Counted from the stretch's first letter, positions 23,174-36,027 are shown. The stretch: DNA of 64,000 nucleotides from Chalciporus piperatus (GCA_038093975.1 JBBPTG010000048.1:1-64000), one strand, 5' to 3'. Notes: generated by a model not told the origin, from the letters alone. A program made the numbers and translations.

Positions 23174-24090
23174 AATCATTCCCCACCCTGTTCGTGACAC
23201 GTCATTTTGTTCTGGAAGATAGATTTGATCTACATTGCAACAATTGACCCTGTGGGGTCCGATGTAAAGCGGAATATAGAGACTGTTTAGAACCGCATTT
23301 GGAAGAGAAGAGTTACCCACTAAAACTTCCTTTGGCCGACAGTGCTCTCTCCCAAACACACTCCTGAGACCTCCCAAGCTCCGAACGGACGAATCATCAA
23401 CATGCTAAACCACTTACATTCCCAAGCATTTACACATCAGGTCGCCCCCTGACAACATTCCAATCAGTGGTGAGGTGCCAAGAAGAGACCAACATTGTTT
23501 GGGACGCTTTCACTGGCGCATGGCAAATTACGATGCATCGCCTGTCCTAATACTCTAAAACACTGTTCCTGATGACGGCAAGAAAGACCCAATATGCTTT
23601 CCATCATTGTCCAGTGAGTTTGATGTTTCAGCTTCGTTAACTCAGCATAGGCGTCCGGGTATCGGATTGGCACCTCACGCAGGGGAACCCCTTGGATTGG
23701 CTGACACCTGGGCTATACACCGCGCGCATCCCGTTGTGCAATTTGCATTCCCCTGGAGGTCTTGGTATTCCGCAAGATATCGTCACGTCTTTCCCCAGTC
23801 GGACATCGAGTCGGGCGATGCGCATTGGCGCAGAGTGTGCCTTCGAAAACCGCTAAACAGATGGCCTTTGGTTTGCTTGGAATAGCAATGTCCTGGCAAT
23901 GACTACCATCAGAGAGGTGTTTCAAAGTCCACACAGCGGGAACCCCTGACCATCTCCCCTTCATTCTTTTTGGCCTACCAGCTGGGCTGGTGTCCTCGAG
24001 CTATAAAGGTCAGGAGGTAGCTCAACCTATCCCTCAGTTAGTCGCACTCTCATATCCCAGTATTCGCTCATCAGCTTATTCTTCACGCAA
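23174..24090. promoter_or_regulatory. Intergenic region with TATA box of cerato-platanin gene
   Basis: No gene seen. CTATAAAGG at 24001-24009 is a good TATA box about 90 bases before the cerato-platanin ATG, followed by a C/T-rich initiator-like stretch. A strong core promoter suits a highly expressed secreted protein. Confidence 0.45.
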
Positions 24091-24523
24091 TATGAAACTC
24101 ATCGCTGCTCTTGCCACCCTCGCCGTCTGTGCATTCCCTGCTCTTGCGGTGACACAGAGCACCGTGACATACGACAACACCTACGACAATCCCAATTACC
24201 CCCTCAGCAGTACCGCATGCTCTAACGGGCAGAACGGCCTGGAATCTAGGTTCGCAACCCTCGGAGCCATCCCGAACTTCCCCTACGTGGGGGGTATTCC
24301 GGGACTCACTTGGAACTCCCCCTTGTGTGGCACCTGCTGGAAGTTGACCTACACCGCCTCTAATGGCAAGACCAACTCTATCAACATCGTTGCAGTCGAC
24401 GCCTCGTTCGCCTTCAATCTCTCTTTTGAAGCGATGAACAATTTGACTGGGGGCATTGCCTATCAGAAGGGTGCCGTTCAAGCCACAGCTGTTCAGGTTG
24501 CGGCGAGTGCCTGCGGCTTGTAA
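24091..24523 (+). CDS. Cerato-platanin family secreted protein
   Basis: Small secreted fungal protein of the cerato-platanin family (expansin-like fold, carbohydrate-binding, often an elicitor in plant interaction). A clear signal peptide (MKLIAALATLAVCAFPALA) precedes a mature chain of about 125 residues beginning VTQSTVTYDNTYDN. The family pattern is plain: STACSNGQNGL, LCGTCWKLTY, and a C-terminal SACGL, giving the four cysteines of two disulfides. Also typical are INIVAVDAS and the helix FEAMNNLTGG. The gene has no intron, unusual beside its many-intron neighbours. A decayed copy lies about 1 kb downstream. Surface role and plant activity are family knowledge, not shown here. Confidence 0.92.
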
Positions 24524-24820
24524 AGGTAGGCTTGAATAGTCTTAGGCACCGGCCGTTTTCTGATGATGGTCTTTAGGAGTTGTACAGCGTCACAACGTTG
24601 GTCGAAGAAGCTTAGGGGGCCCGGGGACTCGTTTGGACTTTCTTGCAAGTACTACTGAGTTATATGTATGTACATCATTGGAGTTGTTCCATGCTTTTGT
24701 TGCGAACGCCAAAGCAACAGAATTTTTTTATTTACACCGAGTGATTTCAAGTCTTTCCCTGCAATGACCCAAGTTCACACGGTGCTCCAAAAGTACTCAG
24801 TTCCCGTCAGTTGGGTCGTA

Positions 24821-25030
24821 CTACAACGCATTTATGTGCCTATCTGGCGACACGGAACTTCCCGGATCTATGGGATCGTCAAAGTCATCGTCCCAATTCT
24901 CAGGCTCGGCTGAATGTTTCGGACGAGATGGCGTGTGATACGAGTGGCGCGTTCGGAGAGCGTGATGGTTGTGTTGGAGGTTTTCAATCTCGCTGGCAGT
25001 ACGTGCTTGCCTTTTCCTCTTCGTTGGCAC
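24821..25030 (-). pseudogene. Possible gene fragment with ENWDDDF motif
   Basis: An open frame of 69 codons encodes a basic start (MPTKRKRQARTASEIENLQ) and then PENWDDDFDDP. The NWDDDF acidic motif recurs in some fungal cell-cycle proteins, but the rest is too short to place. No flanking exons were found. It may be a fragment of a longer gene or chance. Confidence 0.22.
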
Positions 25031-25468
25031 TCACGGCGTAAACTGGTAGTGAGATAAGTTGGCAGACCGCACTCCTGCGTTTGAATAGGACGATGGCAGA
25101 CGAACCCAACCGAACAGTCCGAGCGCTCTGAATGATTTCACCAATGATCAACCCACACTGGGTATTGGCATACGGTGACCGCCGTGGGGTTTGGGCCGAT
25201 TAGCAAGGTACCAGTGGTTCGGCAGGTGTACTAACGCGTATGCTGACAGTTCACTAGATTAAAAATTTGCGGCGATCGGTCTCGGGATGCATTGAATGAC
25301 CGTCACATATAATCAAAGTTCCAGGGTCTGATAGGAATGACTGTCTTTCTACCTAAGGGGCTGCCTCGCGGAGATTAGGTGCTGCATGTTCCTGCTGTCG
25401 ACCCAGGCAGCGGCCAAGTCAAAATGACGAGGCCCAAGTAAGTAACAATTTCCTCAGCACAGCTACAC

Positions 25469-25890
25469 GATGAAGCTCTCAAGTTGCAACCCTCGCCATC
25501 CTCGCTGCTTCTGCCCTCCCATCCTTTACACAGGCGCCACATGGTACCATGACCCAAGTCACAGTAATCTGCGACTGCACTACGACGATCCCTCTTCCTA
25601 TGAGCAGTACCGCCTGCTCTGATGGCGTTAATGGGCTCGACAGCAATTAGCCCACTTTGGGAGACGTCCCTGGCCAACCCTCCTTAGAAGGAGACGCCAG
25701 GATTCACTTGGAACTCTTTAACCCTGTGTGGCTCTTGCCCTGGATGGCACTACACGCATTGCGATCATTGTCGCTGTTGGCGCAGCAGCTGACATGACAC
25801 CTCGATTATTCCTTACCACGCGATCAGTGCTTCAAGTTGGGCGGGAAGTGGCCCAGTAGCCGCAGGGTGCGTCTTCGCTTGGGCGAGATT
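25469..25890 (+). pseudogene. Decayed cerato-platanin copy
   Basis: The order of pieces follows the gene at 24091. It has a MKLS start, a leader region now out of frame, and a TQVTV strand. Next is STACSDGVNGLDSN directly followed by an in-frame stop, then a PTLGDVPGQPSLEG region, FTWNSL and LCGSCP in shifted frames. At least one stop and several frame changes rule out a working protein. It lies in the same direction about 1 kb downstream of the intact gene, so it is most likely a decayed tandem duplicate. Only the STACSxGxNGL block is strongly alike. Confidence 0.7.
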
Positions 25891-27439
25891 CAACTAAAGA
25901 ACTATGTGCGGTCAAATGCTCCCTCGGGTTCTGTAACATCATTGATCATTTTCTTGTGGGTTAGCACGACGGGATAGCTATGTTCACGGATCTCGTTGGA
26001 ATGGACTTTTTTGTTTTAGTTTGTTTGGGGGACCCTCCGACCCGGATTGGATTGTTGGATCCGTCCTGTTACCAGGGGTCATTAAACTCACTGGTTCTTT
26101 GCCATCGTCGGACAGAAATGACATCACCGGTATACAACACGAAGAGGGAGCACCGCCGATACCAGAATCTGCGATAACAGAAATAGGCCAACTCAGGTGT
26201 TTGGCGATCGACTGCTTCTGAGCCTGATGCGGGGGAATCGAATTACTCGAAGTATTATGATTACTGCCGCTCGAGGGCCTCGGCGAATGCTGAAAATCTT
26301 GATTTCCAGAAGCACGCTACTTGGTCGGTATGGCCAGCTTAGCAACGCAGACGAGCGGGGAAGGTCGCGACGTCGTCGAGCGCGAGAGGACAAGGCCCCT
26401 CAGCAACCCGACGAGAGCGGAGAAGCTCCCCCACCCGCCGGCGGACGATCCTGGCCAAGAAAGGACTAATGGGCGGAAGAACAGAAGACATAGTACACAG
26501 ACAGGCGCCCACAAGATAGCCGCTAGCGAACTCAGATGTTACAACTACTTATCCGATGCTAACTGTCACACCGACTTCCCCGCTTTCTGGACTTAATTGC
26601 ATTCGGTTTCCTAGAATTATACTGGCATGAATGTTTCAACATTCGACGGAGAAAATAACTATGTTCCTAATCTTCGTTGTTATCGGGGACGTGTCAAGCA
26701 TAATATTGGTCTTACGTCGGGCTTCGGCCATTATTGTAGACTTGGAGGTGCTCACCATTCACCGGTCCACTGGGCAGCATGTTGGGCGGATAGGATCACG
26801 GATCAGATCAATTCTAAGAATTTTGTTCAAATCATTAGTGCCGCGGCGGTCCGTTGCCAGTGGGCATTCACATGGACATTCCAGGGATAATCCAGGTAAG
26901 TGATATCAATCTCAAATACCTGGATGTTTACGATTGCGCCCAGGACTTCTCAAGAGCAGAAGCTATAGAAATTCAGTCGAAGAATCCACCTGTGGCGCAA
27001 ATACGGCCCCGAATCATATCTAGAGACTAGCATCCACTTGAGCTGCAATGTCCTTGTCATTGAACGAAAAAAAGGGCTGACTATCTTTGTGTCGTCGAAC
27101 ATCATGATGTACAGGCGAGCATCTACCTCCACATTGCATCGTGACTGGGGTTCCTGCACCTATCATTTGGGTCATCGTTTTTTTACTTCACGCCGTCTTC
27201 CATCTATCGAGGTTTACGAGTGCGTTAGTCAATCGTTGAGAGCTCAAAATCGTAGAGTAACTTCCATAGGCTCGAAGAGATGAGAAAAATGTCACTGGTA
27301 TAATTGGTTCTTCCATTCGGCAACTTGCATATACCATAAGTGCGATCTAATGGATATCAAGCTGTCACATGTGTTGTTACGCTTCCAGACCTCTGCGCTC
27401 TGCGGGGTTCTGGACCGTGTGCAGCTGACGTAGGTTAAA
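25891..27439. other. Gene-poor stretch
   Basis: Only short open frames with no family resemblance. About 26310-26500 is locally richer in G+C and purine-rich. Nothing can be called. Confidence 0.4.
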
Positions 27440-28317
27440 TCAGGGCGATAGCCTTTCAATCGTCCAGTGAGGTTCTTCATCAGAGGATCCTTCGAGACGC
27501 AGATACCGCACACGGTCGTGAAGACGAGATGGCTTCCCAAGCCAAAACTCCATTTCGCTGACGGACGTCAATGCCAAATGTGGGAAAAGGGGTGCTGATG
27601 TTACCTTGGGATTACCCTCCAACCACCCCAGAAATCTGGAAGGGGAATGTTCCCCTCTTTCGCGTCCTCTTCGACAATGTAGATCTTCTTGAGTTTCTCA
27701 AGTCTCTCCTGCAGATCGTTTTCCCCGATCACGGTGCTTTGCTTGCTGGCCAGCGCGCCAAGCTGACTTCCAATAGGGCGACTTTGGAAGTAATGTTCGC
27801 TTTCTTCCTTCGTTATCTTCTCCACTCTGCCTACGATCCTGACCTGCCTTGATATCTCACGCCAGAAAAAGAGTAAGGCGGCGTTAGGATTCTCGTCGAG
27901 TTCCTTAGACTTTCTGGAGGTATAGTTGGTGTAAAACACGAAACCTCGCTTGTCTAGTTGTTTGAAGAGCACCATGCGCGAAGAGGGTATACCGGATAGG
28001 GAGGCAGTGGATAATGAGACGTCTTCTGGCTCATGGACACCGGCCTTGCGTGCCTCATTGAACCAGACGTGGAACTGTTCTAGGGGAGATGGATGGACAT
28101 TGGAGGGAGAAATATGCTCTGGAGTGTTGTACTGGGGATGAGAGGTGACTTGGATGGTGTCCTGTGTCTCTGTGACGTCTACGGTGGACATGGCTTGCGA
28201 CGGAGCAGAATTGATTGATAGATCGCACGTATCAAGTGGGTGAGATAAAGACTGCGATAAAGATCGATGGGGAGTTGCTCTGCTCAATCTCGGAAATAGT
28301 GCTAGTACCCGTGTCAT
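27440..28317 (-). CDS. PDX3: Pyridoxamine 5'-phosphate oxidase
   Basis: FMN enzyme that oxidises pyridoxine or pyridoxamine 5'-phosphate to pyridoxal 5'-phosphate, the last step of vitamin B6 salvage. Two exons, with one intron at about 27563-27620. Typical motifs: [19 protein letters not shown], the FMN-binding [59 protein letters not shown] and, after the intron, [18 protein letters not shown] with the final WTIERLSP. The sequence is complete. The first ATG (28317) adds a 42-residue Arg/Ser-rich, acid-poor leader that looks like a mitochondrial presequence. A second in-frame ATG (28192, MSTVDVTE) would give the cytosolic size. Confidence 0.92.
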
Positions 28318-29600
28318 GTTGGTTGCGATGACCGGATCTTTCGAACGCCACCTACAACGTTGTGCTTAACTATGACCATCCAAAGTCGAACGCTACGCTA
28401 CAATTATGAGGCAGACAAAGTCCATGTTACACTCATTTATATCATCAGATCATGCGCCAGTTCCTTGAACTCAAACACTACTATCTGACAATCAAGTCTA
28501 TCAAGCGCTGTATGTGTAGGTTCAAGTTGAGCGTGTGGTGGGTTTTTGATATAGCTCTCTATCACCCAGCGTGCGGAGATTGCCGTTTTTCATCCTCGGA
28601 GAGATCCGATGAAGCGCAGCATTAGATGAATTTAGACCTAAGGAACTGAGGACAGTCCGTCAGACATTCAGGTGAGTACTTGAAGCTTGAAAGTCTTGAA
28701 CCTTCCAAAAATTGCTGGGGAAACCAAGGCGATGGATAGATGGATGTCTGATTGATGGAGGGTAGTTTACCGAGATGAACGAGCGAAGCCATTCATTCAT
28801 AAAGCATGATGGCCGCAGAGGGTCATATTCTATTCAATAACCTCTGGAGTGCCGTACTGTATTCCCGATCTTGAAGAGCGCTGCTCTTTCCAAGTTCCCC
28901 TCGTGAAACACGAGTTTGAGAACAACATCCAAACTCATGTCCACGTGTGTACACCACGAAGTGGGGGGATCTGCGGGACTTCTAGTCTTTTGAACGTAAG
29001 GTGTAGGCGGTACACGAAACAATAGGACAGCTGCGGATAGATGAGTAATTTGTTGCCTCTTCCGAGGAAGATGGGCGTCTCGAGGACTAATGAGCCAGCG
29101 CAAATTGCTTCATTTCGCCAGGGGGTTACTTCTTAGTGGTAGTTTTGAGCAGGTAAAGCGGAAACTCATTTAGAGTTCGTTCACTTCTTGCTGCGATAGG
29201 AAGCAGATAAGGATTTCTCGGACCGCATGAAGGTGTTATCCCCCAGAGAATTCAACCTGGAACATACCACGTACCTGGAATTCCGTAATTATCTCTCCCG
29301 TCGAGGAATTTCTGGAGGAAGTGTAAATGTAGACATGATCAAGAATATCACGGCCGAAGCCAGAGGATAGACAGGATGAGGGTTGGATCAGCAGGTCCAG
29401 GTGGGTCAACGTCAAAATTTATTTTGAGAGTGGGTGCACACAAAAATATGTCCTAGCGTGGCGACGAGGGTGCGAGATTGCTCGGTTTTCGAGAGTGTCG
29501 GCACGCTTGTTACTGTTTTCGGAGGACGAAGCGGTATTTGAAAATCAAAGTACAGGAATTGAGAGCACGTGTTCGGCATGTGCCGAGAAGGGGATCTGAG
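28318..29600. other. Intergenic stretch
   Basis: No gene supported. It separates the divergent PNP oxidase and Kelch/BTB genes. The Kelch gene's first exon probably lies near the right end but could not be fixed. Confidence 0.35.
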
Positions 29601-29654
29601 ATTAGGGCTCAAGCGCTCACGAATGATGAAGGCCAATTCTGTGCTTTTAGTACT

Positions 29655-32600
29655 TCTAGTTCTCCAGCCTTGCTCCAGCCACCTCCCCTCCCTCCGTCCG
29701 CAACACCCACCATCCCACAAGAGTGCTGGGTGCCACACTCCTTGCAGCCAAGCATGCACTCAATATCCGATCTCACAACTTTCTGTAGGAAGACTTCCGG
29801 AGACGTCCCTGCGAAGCTCGTGGTATGTTCAGACCAATCATTTCCTCCATTCTTCCTCTGTTTACCCGCTTCACAGGGGGCCTCCACCACTGTAGTTGGT
29901 TCAAAAATGTACTTGTTTGTGAGCCACTCCTCTCCTTAGGTTGCTGTCGCACGTTTGACCGTGTTCAATTGCCGTCAAGGGTGGCCGCTTGGTCACGGAG
30001 CGGCGCATGGTTTCTGACCTCTATGTATTCGATCTCGGAACATTCACTTGGGAGAAAATTACTCCTTCCCCGGAAGACGATGTGCCCGAACCTCGCTATT
30101 TTCACAGCGCAGAAACATGCACGTATCCTCGTTGATCTGTCTTTGTCATCCTCATCGTCTATTCTCAGGGAACGACCAACTAATCGTATTCGGCGGAATG
30201 GGAAACATACCAAACTCATCCAACCCGGAGGATCTATGCGTTTTGAACGACATTCGATTCCTTGACTTATCAACAATGCGATGGTTACCCGCGTCATCTA
30301 CCACAGACCCAACTGCTGAAGCACTCATCCCCAAGCCTCGATATGCTCATCTCTCCTCTGTGACCGCTGACAGGCTATTTATCATTGGCGGTCAGGATTT
30401 GTCCAACGTGTGGTTGGATGACGTCTATGTTTACGATCTCCTGGGGAAAGCTTGGGTACAACGGAGAAATTTCCCTCACCATTGTGGCACATACCGCAGT
30501 GTGGCCGTATCTGCAAACCTTCCCGTTCGGCAACCACAAGAAGAACGTAATTCTGCGGACAACACTGCTATTCTAGGTTCTCCAGGTTCCCGCTTCCGTC
30601 TGGACAAGTCCTCTCCCTCCCCACAAGACTTCACCCTCACCGAATCTCTGACCCATCTTCCGTATTCCGCTCCTCCAACCGACGACTTTCCAAATGATAT
30701 CTGCCTCTACAGCAATTACAATGTAAGCTCGTCGTCTGTTATTGTGCACACATGCTTACGATACATGTACCTTGAAGTTCACGGACGTCAAGCGCGAACT
30801 CGAAGTCTTCTCCCCTTTACCCGACACAGATTTCACGATCACCGATCGCTCCGCAGCAATGACTGGATCGTCTTTTCCTCCGGGTCTTCGCTTTCCCTCG
30901 GGTGCAATTCTTGGCACCCACTTCATTATAGCCGGCACCTACCTCGCCCATACATACCAATCCTACTCGATATGGGCTCTCGACCTCATCACGATGACTT
31001 GGTCACGAATTGATCCAGGAAATGCTGTTGCGTCGGGATCATGGTTCCGGGCGTGCCTCTGGGCGGAAGCCAACAAATTTGTGATATTCGGGAATCGCAA
31101 TGGAAATCTCGTGGAAGACTATAATCGTCGACTCCTCAGCTGGGACCATGTCGCCGTGATTGATCTGGAGTCTTTCGGCATATATCAACCGCCGTGTTTA
31201 CAAATCGACATTCCTATGCAGGAGTTTGGTTTATCTGCACTGGAAGAGGGCATTCTGGCTGATTTCGAGGTCGTTTGTGACGATGGGCGCAAGATCAAGT
31301 GCTCGAGAAAGACTTTGGAGGAGAGGTGGCCGTGGTTCAGAGATCAACGGATAAAATTTCTACAACGCGCCCGACAGTCCATCGAGATTTTGCCGTCCTC
31401 ATCCATGGATGTTGGCCTTCCTGACCTCCCCGGCGCGCCGGACTCCTCAGAGTCCCGACCAGATCCACGGCTAACGCCGCGCGCTTTCCATCTCTCGGAA
31501 CCGTACCCAATCACTCTGGCGCTATTGCAATATTTTTACTCACTTGCGCTCATCACCCCGCTTCAACATGCTCCCGCGGTGCTGAGCCAATTGTTGATTC
31601 TGTCTAATACATATCAGATCGCACACTTGGAAGCTTTAGTAAAGCATGCGATGCACCGGGCCCTATCCAATTCTACTTCTGTAGGCGTTTACGAAGTGGC
31701 AACTTTATGCAGCTGTCGAAGTCTCCAAATTCGGTGCGTCCTTTGAGTTTGTACATGGCTGTATATTTATTCCCTTCGGTTGTGCTTAGGGCTCTGAAGA
31801 CGGTAATGGTAAGTTTTTCGCTTCAGGCTACACGTGGACGTGCAGTCACGGTTAGAACCCATGCTAACCTCGACTATCCAGTCTTACAGCCAGAAAAGGA
31901 CTGGTCGTTCACGCGCTGACAGCAAGGGTGGAGGCGGGGGTAACCGCAATCCCGACCCAGGAGACAGCGATCACCAGGGGCGAGGATCAGACGAGACCCT
32001 AGGTTCATCAACTCGAGCACGAGGTGCTTCGGATGCTAGGTTCCCTGCCCATGACCAGCAACATGCGGGGACATCAGCCAGCAGGGGGTACGCTGCAAAA
32101 AACAGTAAGTAGGATACACACCCCTGCCAGATCGTGGGTAAACCTGTAGAATTCTAATCCTGTGATTACACGTCATGTAGCTGTTCCCACCGGTGATGGA
32201 ACCTCATATCAAATTTCGGCTGCCGCGACTGCTTCAAACTCTCAAATAGACGATCACTCGCATAAGGCGACCCCCTCGTCGAGCACGTTAACGCCCGCAC
32301 GGCTCCGGACCATGTCCCTTCACAGGAGGACACTGAGCGTTGTCTCAACTCACACAGATTACGAGCTCTGTGCCATTGCTGAGCTACTCTTGCCTTCCGT
32401 ATCACACCCCAGCAACTTTGCAGAAGAGCAAGAAACTACTGGAGCTGCCTTGGATGACGGCTTCGACGATTATTACGATGCCAGCATCCAACCGTCGATT
32501 CGGCACCAAGGCAAGGCGCCTGCCAGTGTGACACCCCACCTCCTGCTGGAACACGAAGAACCACTCTCCCCTGCACCTCCATCCCATATCCCATCCCCAT

Positions 32601-33535
32601 ACATTTCCACCCCAACAGACTCAGAGTTCAACCATTCAATAGAAGACCACCAATGGTTCCCGCCCGCCGACCCCCATGCTTCATACCCCATTTTCCATTT
32701 GCCACGTCGGGTTCGAACTCGGACGCAGTCCAGTGCCGGCGTGAGCATGAGCGACTCGGATACCCCATCACTCTCCTCATCGTCAACGACTTCCATCAGT
32801 TCATCACATTCCCAGTCGTATTCGTCATCCCCGCCTAGAAGTCCCGCGACCCTCAAAACACCCATCGATCCACCGTCGTACAACCTCGGCATCATCGAGG
32901 AACGGTCTGCGGAGGATCCGATCCCTCGTCCCCGACGAACTTCCCAAAGCTCCGGGAGCATCATCTTTGCGCCCATGGAGCCCTCATTCGCGAGGAACCA
33001 TCTTGTGCAATCCCTAAATGTACTCGAGATACGGCGTAAGAACCGGAACGTCGAACATCTCCGCGTCAATGTACCACCTATTTCCACCTACTTCCCTGTC
33101 TTGTCGCCATCACCGACTTCCATGGCGGAGTTCAGTCCATGTCCGCCGACGACCCAGCCAGTGGTTGCACCCGCCCCACGACCAAGCTTCTCAAGCAAAC
33201 TCTCTCTCACGCGTGTGATATCGCCGATATCCAAAGCCTCCTCCCGATCGGAGCCGTCCTCAACGTCGCCGACCGTCAGTGTCGCGACGGGCAGGTTCTC
33301 CAAAAAGGAGGACGCCAAGGAGGAGAAAACACGGAAAGCGGAGGCCAAGAAGATGAAAAAGGCGGAGCAAAAGGCTAAGATCGAACGCCTAGCAGAGGAA
33401 CTCAAGGAGCGTCAACGACGCAAGGCCCTCATGCTGGACAGGGGTTCCGTTCACTCCAGCCGATCGGGTGGGCAAGGTACTCGGAGGTGGGATTCCGAGC
33501 TTGCAATGTACGATGGACTTGGAGGCGCATTCTAG
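29655..33535 (+). CDS. Kelch-repeat and BTB protein, Ral2-like
   Basis: The coding frame is clear from about 29655 (PTIPQECWVP), but no in-frame ATG precedes it, so the first exon is missing from this model. Kelch-type blades follow: GASTTVVGSKMYLF, GGRLVTERRMVSDLYVFDL, TFTWEKI, PEPRYFHSAETW, NDQLIVFGGMG, KPRYAHLSSV, RLFIIGGQD. A BTB-like region (ILADFEVVCDDGRKIKCSRK) comes next, with TPRAFHLSEPYPITLALLQY. The C-terminal 500 residues are Ser/Pro-rich and end in a basic coiled coil (KKMKKAEQKAKIERLAEELK). S. pombe Ral2, needed for Ras1 activation, has the same Kelch plus BTB plan; orthology is inference. The intron before NDQLIVFGG seems to use a GC donor (about 30118). About nine exons; total over 1000 residues. 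Confidence 0.72.
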
Positions 33536-34053
33536 ACTGTAACTCTCTCTCTTTTTTTCTTTCTGCTATGTATCTGTTGTTGATCTACGTCATTCCTTGA
33601 TACTTTTTTGTGTGTCCACCTACGATTGTCGCTCTTTCAGCATGTTTTGGTCAATCTGTTATTCAAGAGTACTTGTCATTAATGTAGAATTTTTACATGT
33701 ATATCACACTAACTATGTATGTGAGGTAGCATATACAGTGACATGGGAGAATGCAGGGAGAAAAATCTTTCCCGAAGGAAAAAAACTCGTGTGAACCCAC
33801 GTCCTTCAAGATCAAGGGGCTGCTGCCACAAGGACGACACCAGTACCGACATCCCCCGAAGCTGTCCCAGTCGCACTCGATGTCGACATCTGTCCACCCG
33901 CCCTGTCATCGCGGAGGTCAGGAGGGAGATCAGTGTTACGTCGCATGTCGGCTCCGACGTCGGTCCGCTCAACCGCAGATCCCTCGTCGTTGGGTGATGG
34001 GTTTGAAGGTTGTGCTAACCGCCCTGACGAGGTGGAGAAGAGGTGATTATCTA

Positions 34054-35805
34054 TCAACCAATGACAGATCTATCAGCTTCATTCGCAACCCGACGATGAC
34101 AGGCAGGAGAGAACTCACACTCTTTGGCATGTGCTACATTCGGAGATTCCGGAGATGTGTTCAAGATCCCAAGGGTCGCTCTCAGAATAAGCGAGACTTA
34201 CCGAAGTCTTTCTGTCGAGTGCACGAGGTTCCTTGCTCACAATCCGGACGGTTTGCAATGGCTGCATCCAATCTACCCTTTTGGCGTTCGCGGATCCACC
34301 ATTCTTTCAGGCCCCAAAGTAGCACTTCGGTTGCGCACTGCCTACAAATCCGATTTCGGGGTGCATTGGGATTGTCATCGACGCCAGCTGCGACGCTGTG
34401 CATGTCCACGAAAAGATCAGATTCAATCAGGGGTCGAAAACCACTGGCTTGGGATTGAATGTGTTGCACAACCTGCACGGATAATCAGTTCAGGGGATCC
34501 AGGAACGGGGTAGAAGTGAGCTCACATCACGATATATTTGTCGCGGAGTAATTAGCGTCTCGGTCAAGTAGTCCAACATGATGTCAACTTCAACGTTATT
34601 ATATTCAAAACACTCATAAACCTCGGAGGATTGAATGAGGTCACTAAGGTCGGTCAGGTTGTGGGGATGTTGTGCAGGTAGAGGAGACGCGATGCATCTG
34701 CCCTGGACGTTAATTCCACAAAACGAGACCTGGCAAAAGTCGCATTTTGTCGAGACTGGCGCTCCCAGAGCAAGCAGCATTTCGCTAACAAGATAACGCT
34801 AAGCTATCCCCGCAAGTGAGATAAGAGCATTGACATACCAATTTCCACAATATCCATGTCCTGGTGGTGCACCATCATCAAGATGCCAAGCCCGCTCGGA
34901 GTCGACCGAAAAATCCACGATTGGTTGCGGGCATGTCCATCCGTACTGGTTGCCAGGTGAGCAGTGCGGACAGGGCCGAGCATACTCCGTGTTCTGATTG
35001 AGATTAGGTTCTGGAGACGCCTCTCGAGGAGTTGGAATCTATGAAATCAGAAACTGTTGAACAGTGACAGATAGGCACGTCTATTACGGAACGCACCCTC
35101 ATCGATGTACCAGCCTTGTAGATATCATCTGCTTGCATGCGTTCCCGCTCCGTCCGTGTTCTAGAAGGGTCTGCACGCAGTACCACATCGACGATTGTCT
35201 GAATCGGTCTAGATGGCGTTACATAACTTGATACCCCTCTGCAAGCTGGACAGTTCGTGCCTCCGTTCTGCAGATGACAGTTCGGTTAGCATTTATGCTC
35301 CTCGAAGACACCTCCCATAACAAAGAACACGTTTGCTCGACTTTCGACCAATCCAACCCACGTCATCGCCATCCCTAAACCCCTGGCAGAGACTAACTCG
35401 ACCGACTCACCTTGACCCAAAGTACACAGCAGCTGCGGCGTCGTCAGCATTCCATCCAGTACCCCAGAGACAAGTCAACCACGGATACCTTCCACAAAAG
35501 AAATGTTGACATGGTGAGACAACGACGGGTCTGTAAACCAGCTCGGCACAGCAGCCACATTGAAGCTCCTGAGCGAGATCTTCGACGAGGGCATCATATT
35601 TAGACGTGGATGCTATTGGCAGTTGAGAAGTATCTTCTGACAAGTCTTCCTTGAACCTCTTCATACTGATCTCGTCGTCCATACCTTCAAAGGAGGGGGA
35701 CAGTGGTCGCTTCCGTGACGAGGTCGATGCGGGGTCGTCGATGGGGAGAGATGACCGCGCGTGTTGTATAGTGTGGACTGATGGACCAGGATGAACGTCC
35801 TCCAT
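34054..35805 (-). CDS. CHFR-like RING-finger E3 ubiquitin ligase
   Basis: A C3HC4 RING is assembled over three exons: LQCGCCAELVYRPVVVSPCQ, HFFCGSCCVLWVK, NGGTNCPACRG. The C-terminal Cys-rich part includes ARPCPHCSPGNQYGWTCPQP, GHGYCGNCEMLLAL, TKCDFCQVSFCGINVQGRC and a late Cys pair in RICRQCATEVLLWGLKEWWI, as in fungal CHFR relatives. Start ATG 35805 (MEDVHPG). An in-frame upstream ATG (35967) adds a hydrophobic stretch that I take as leader. The Ser-rich N-terminal 75 residues are too short for the FHA domain of animal CHFR. Introns of about 50 nt keep frame. The stop is at 34054-34056, or the tail continues to 33812 if a further intron is used. Likely a nuclear mitotic-checkpoint ligase by analogy. 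Confidence 0.75.
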
Positions 35806-36027
35806 AGGATACAACTTGAAGTGTCTCCAAAGGTTAATCACGCAGGTCAACGTCAACGTACAGAACAAGACAAGGTGCAGCTGTGTCTTTATGTACGTCT
35901 GAATGTAGCCATATAATTCCCTTAATAGGAAGTCCCCGCAAAGAACCGGAACGTACATTCCATCCATAATTAACTAACTTTACTAGCTTGTACATACAAA
36001 AGGGTATCATCATTCGTCCAAACAGTC

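Noticed and set aside
33751..34458. 235-codon plus-strand frame
   Set aside because: Antisense to the CHFR-like gene's spliced exons, which carry clear Cys-rich motifs.
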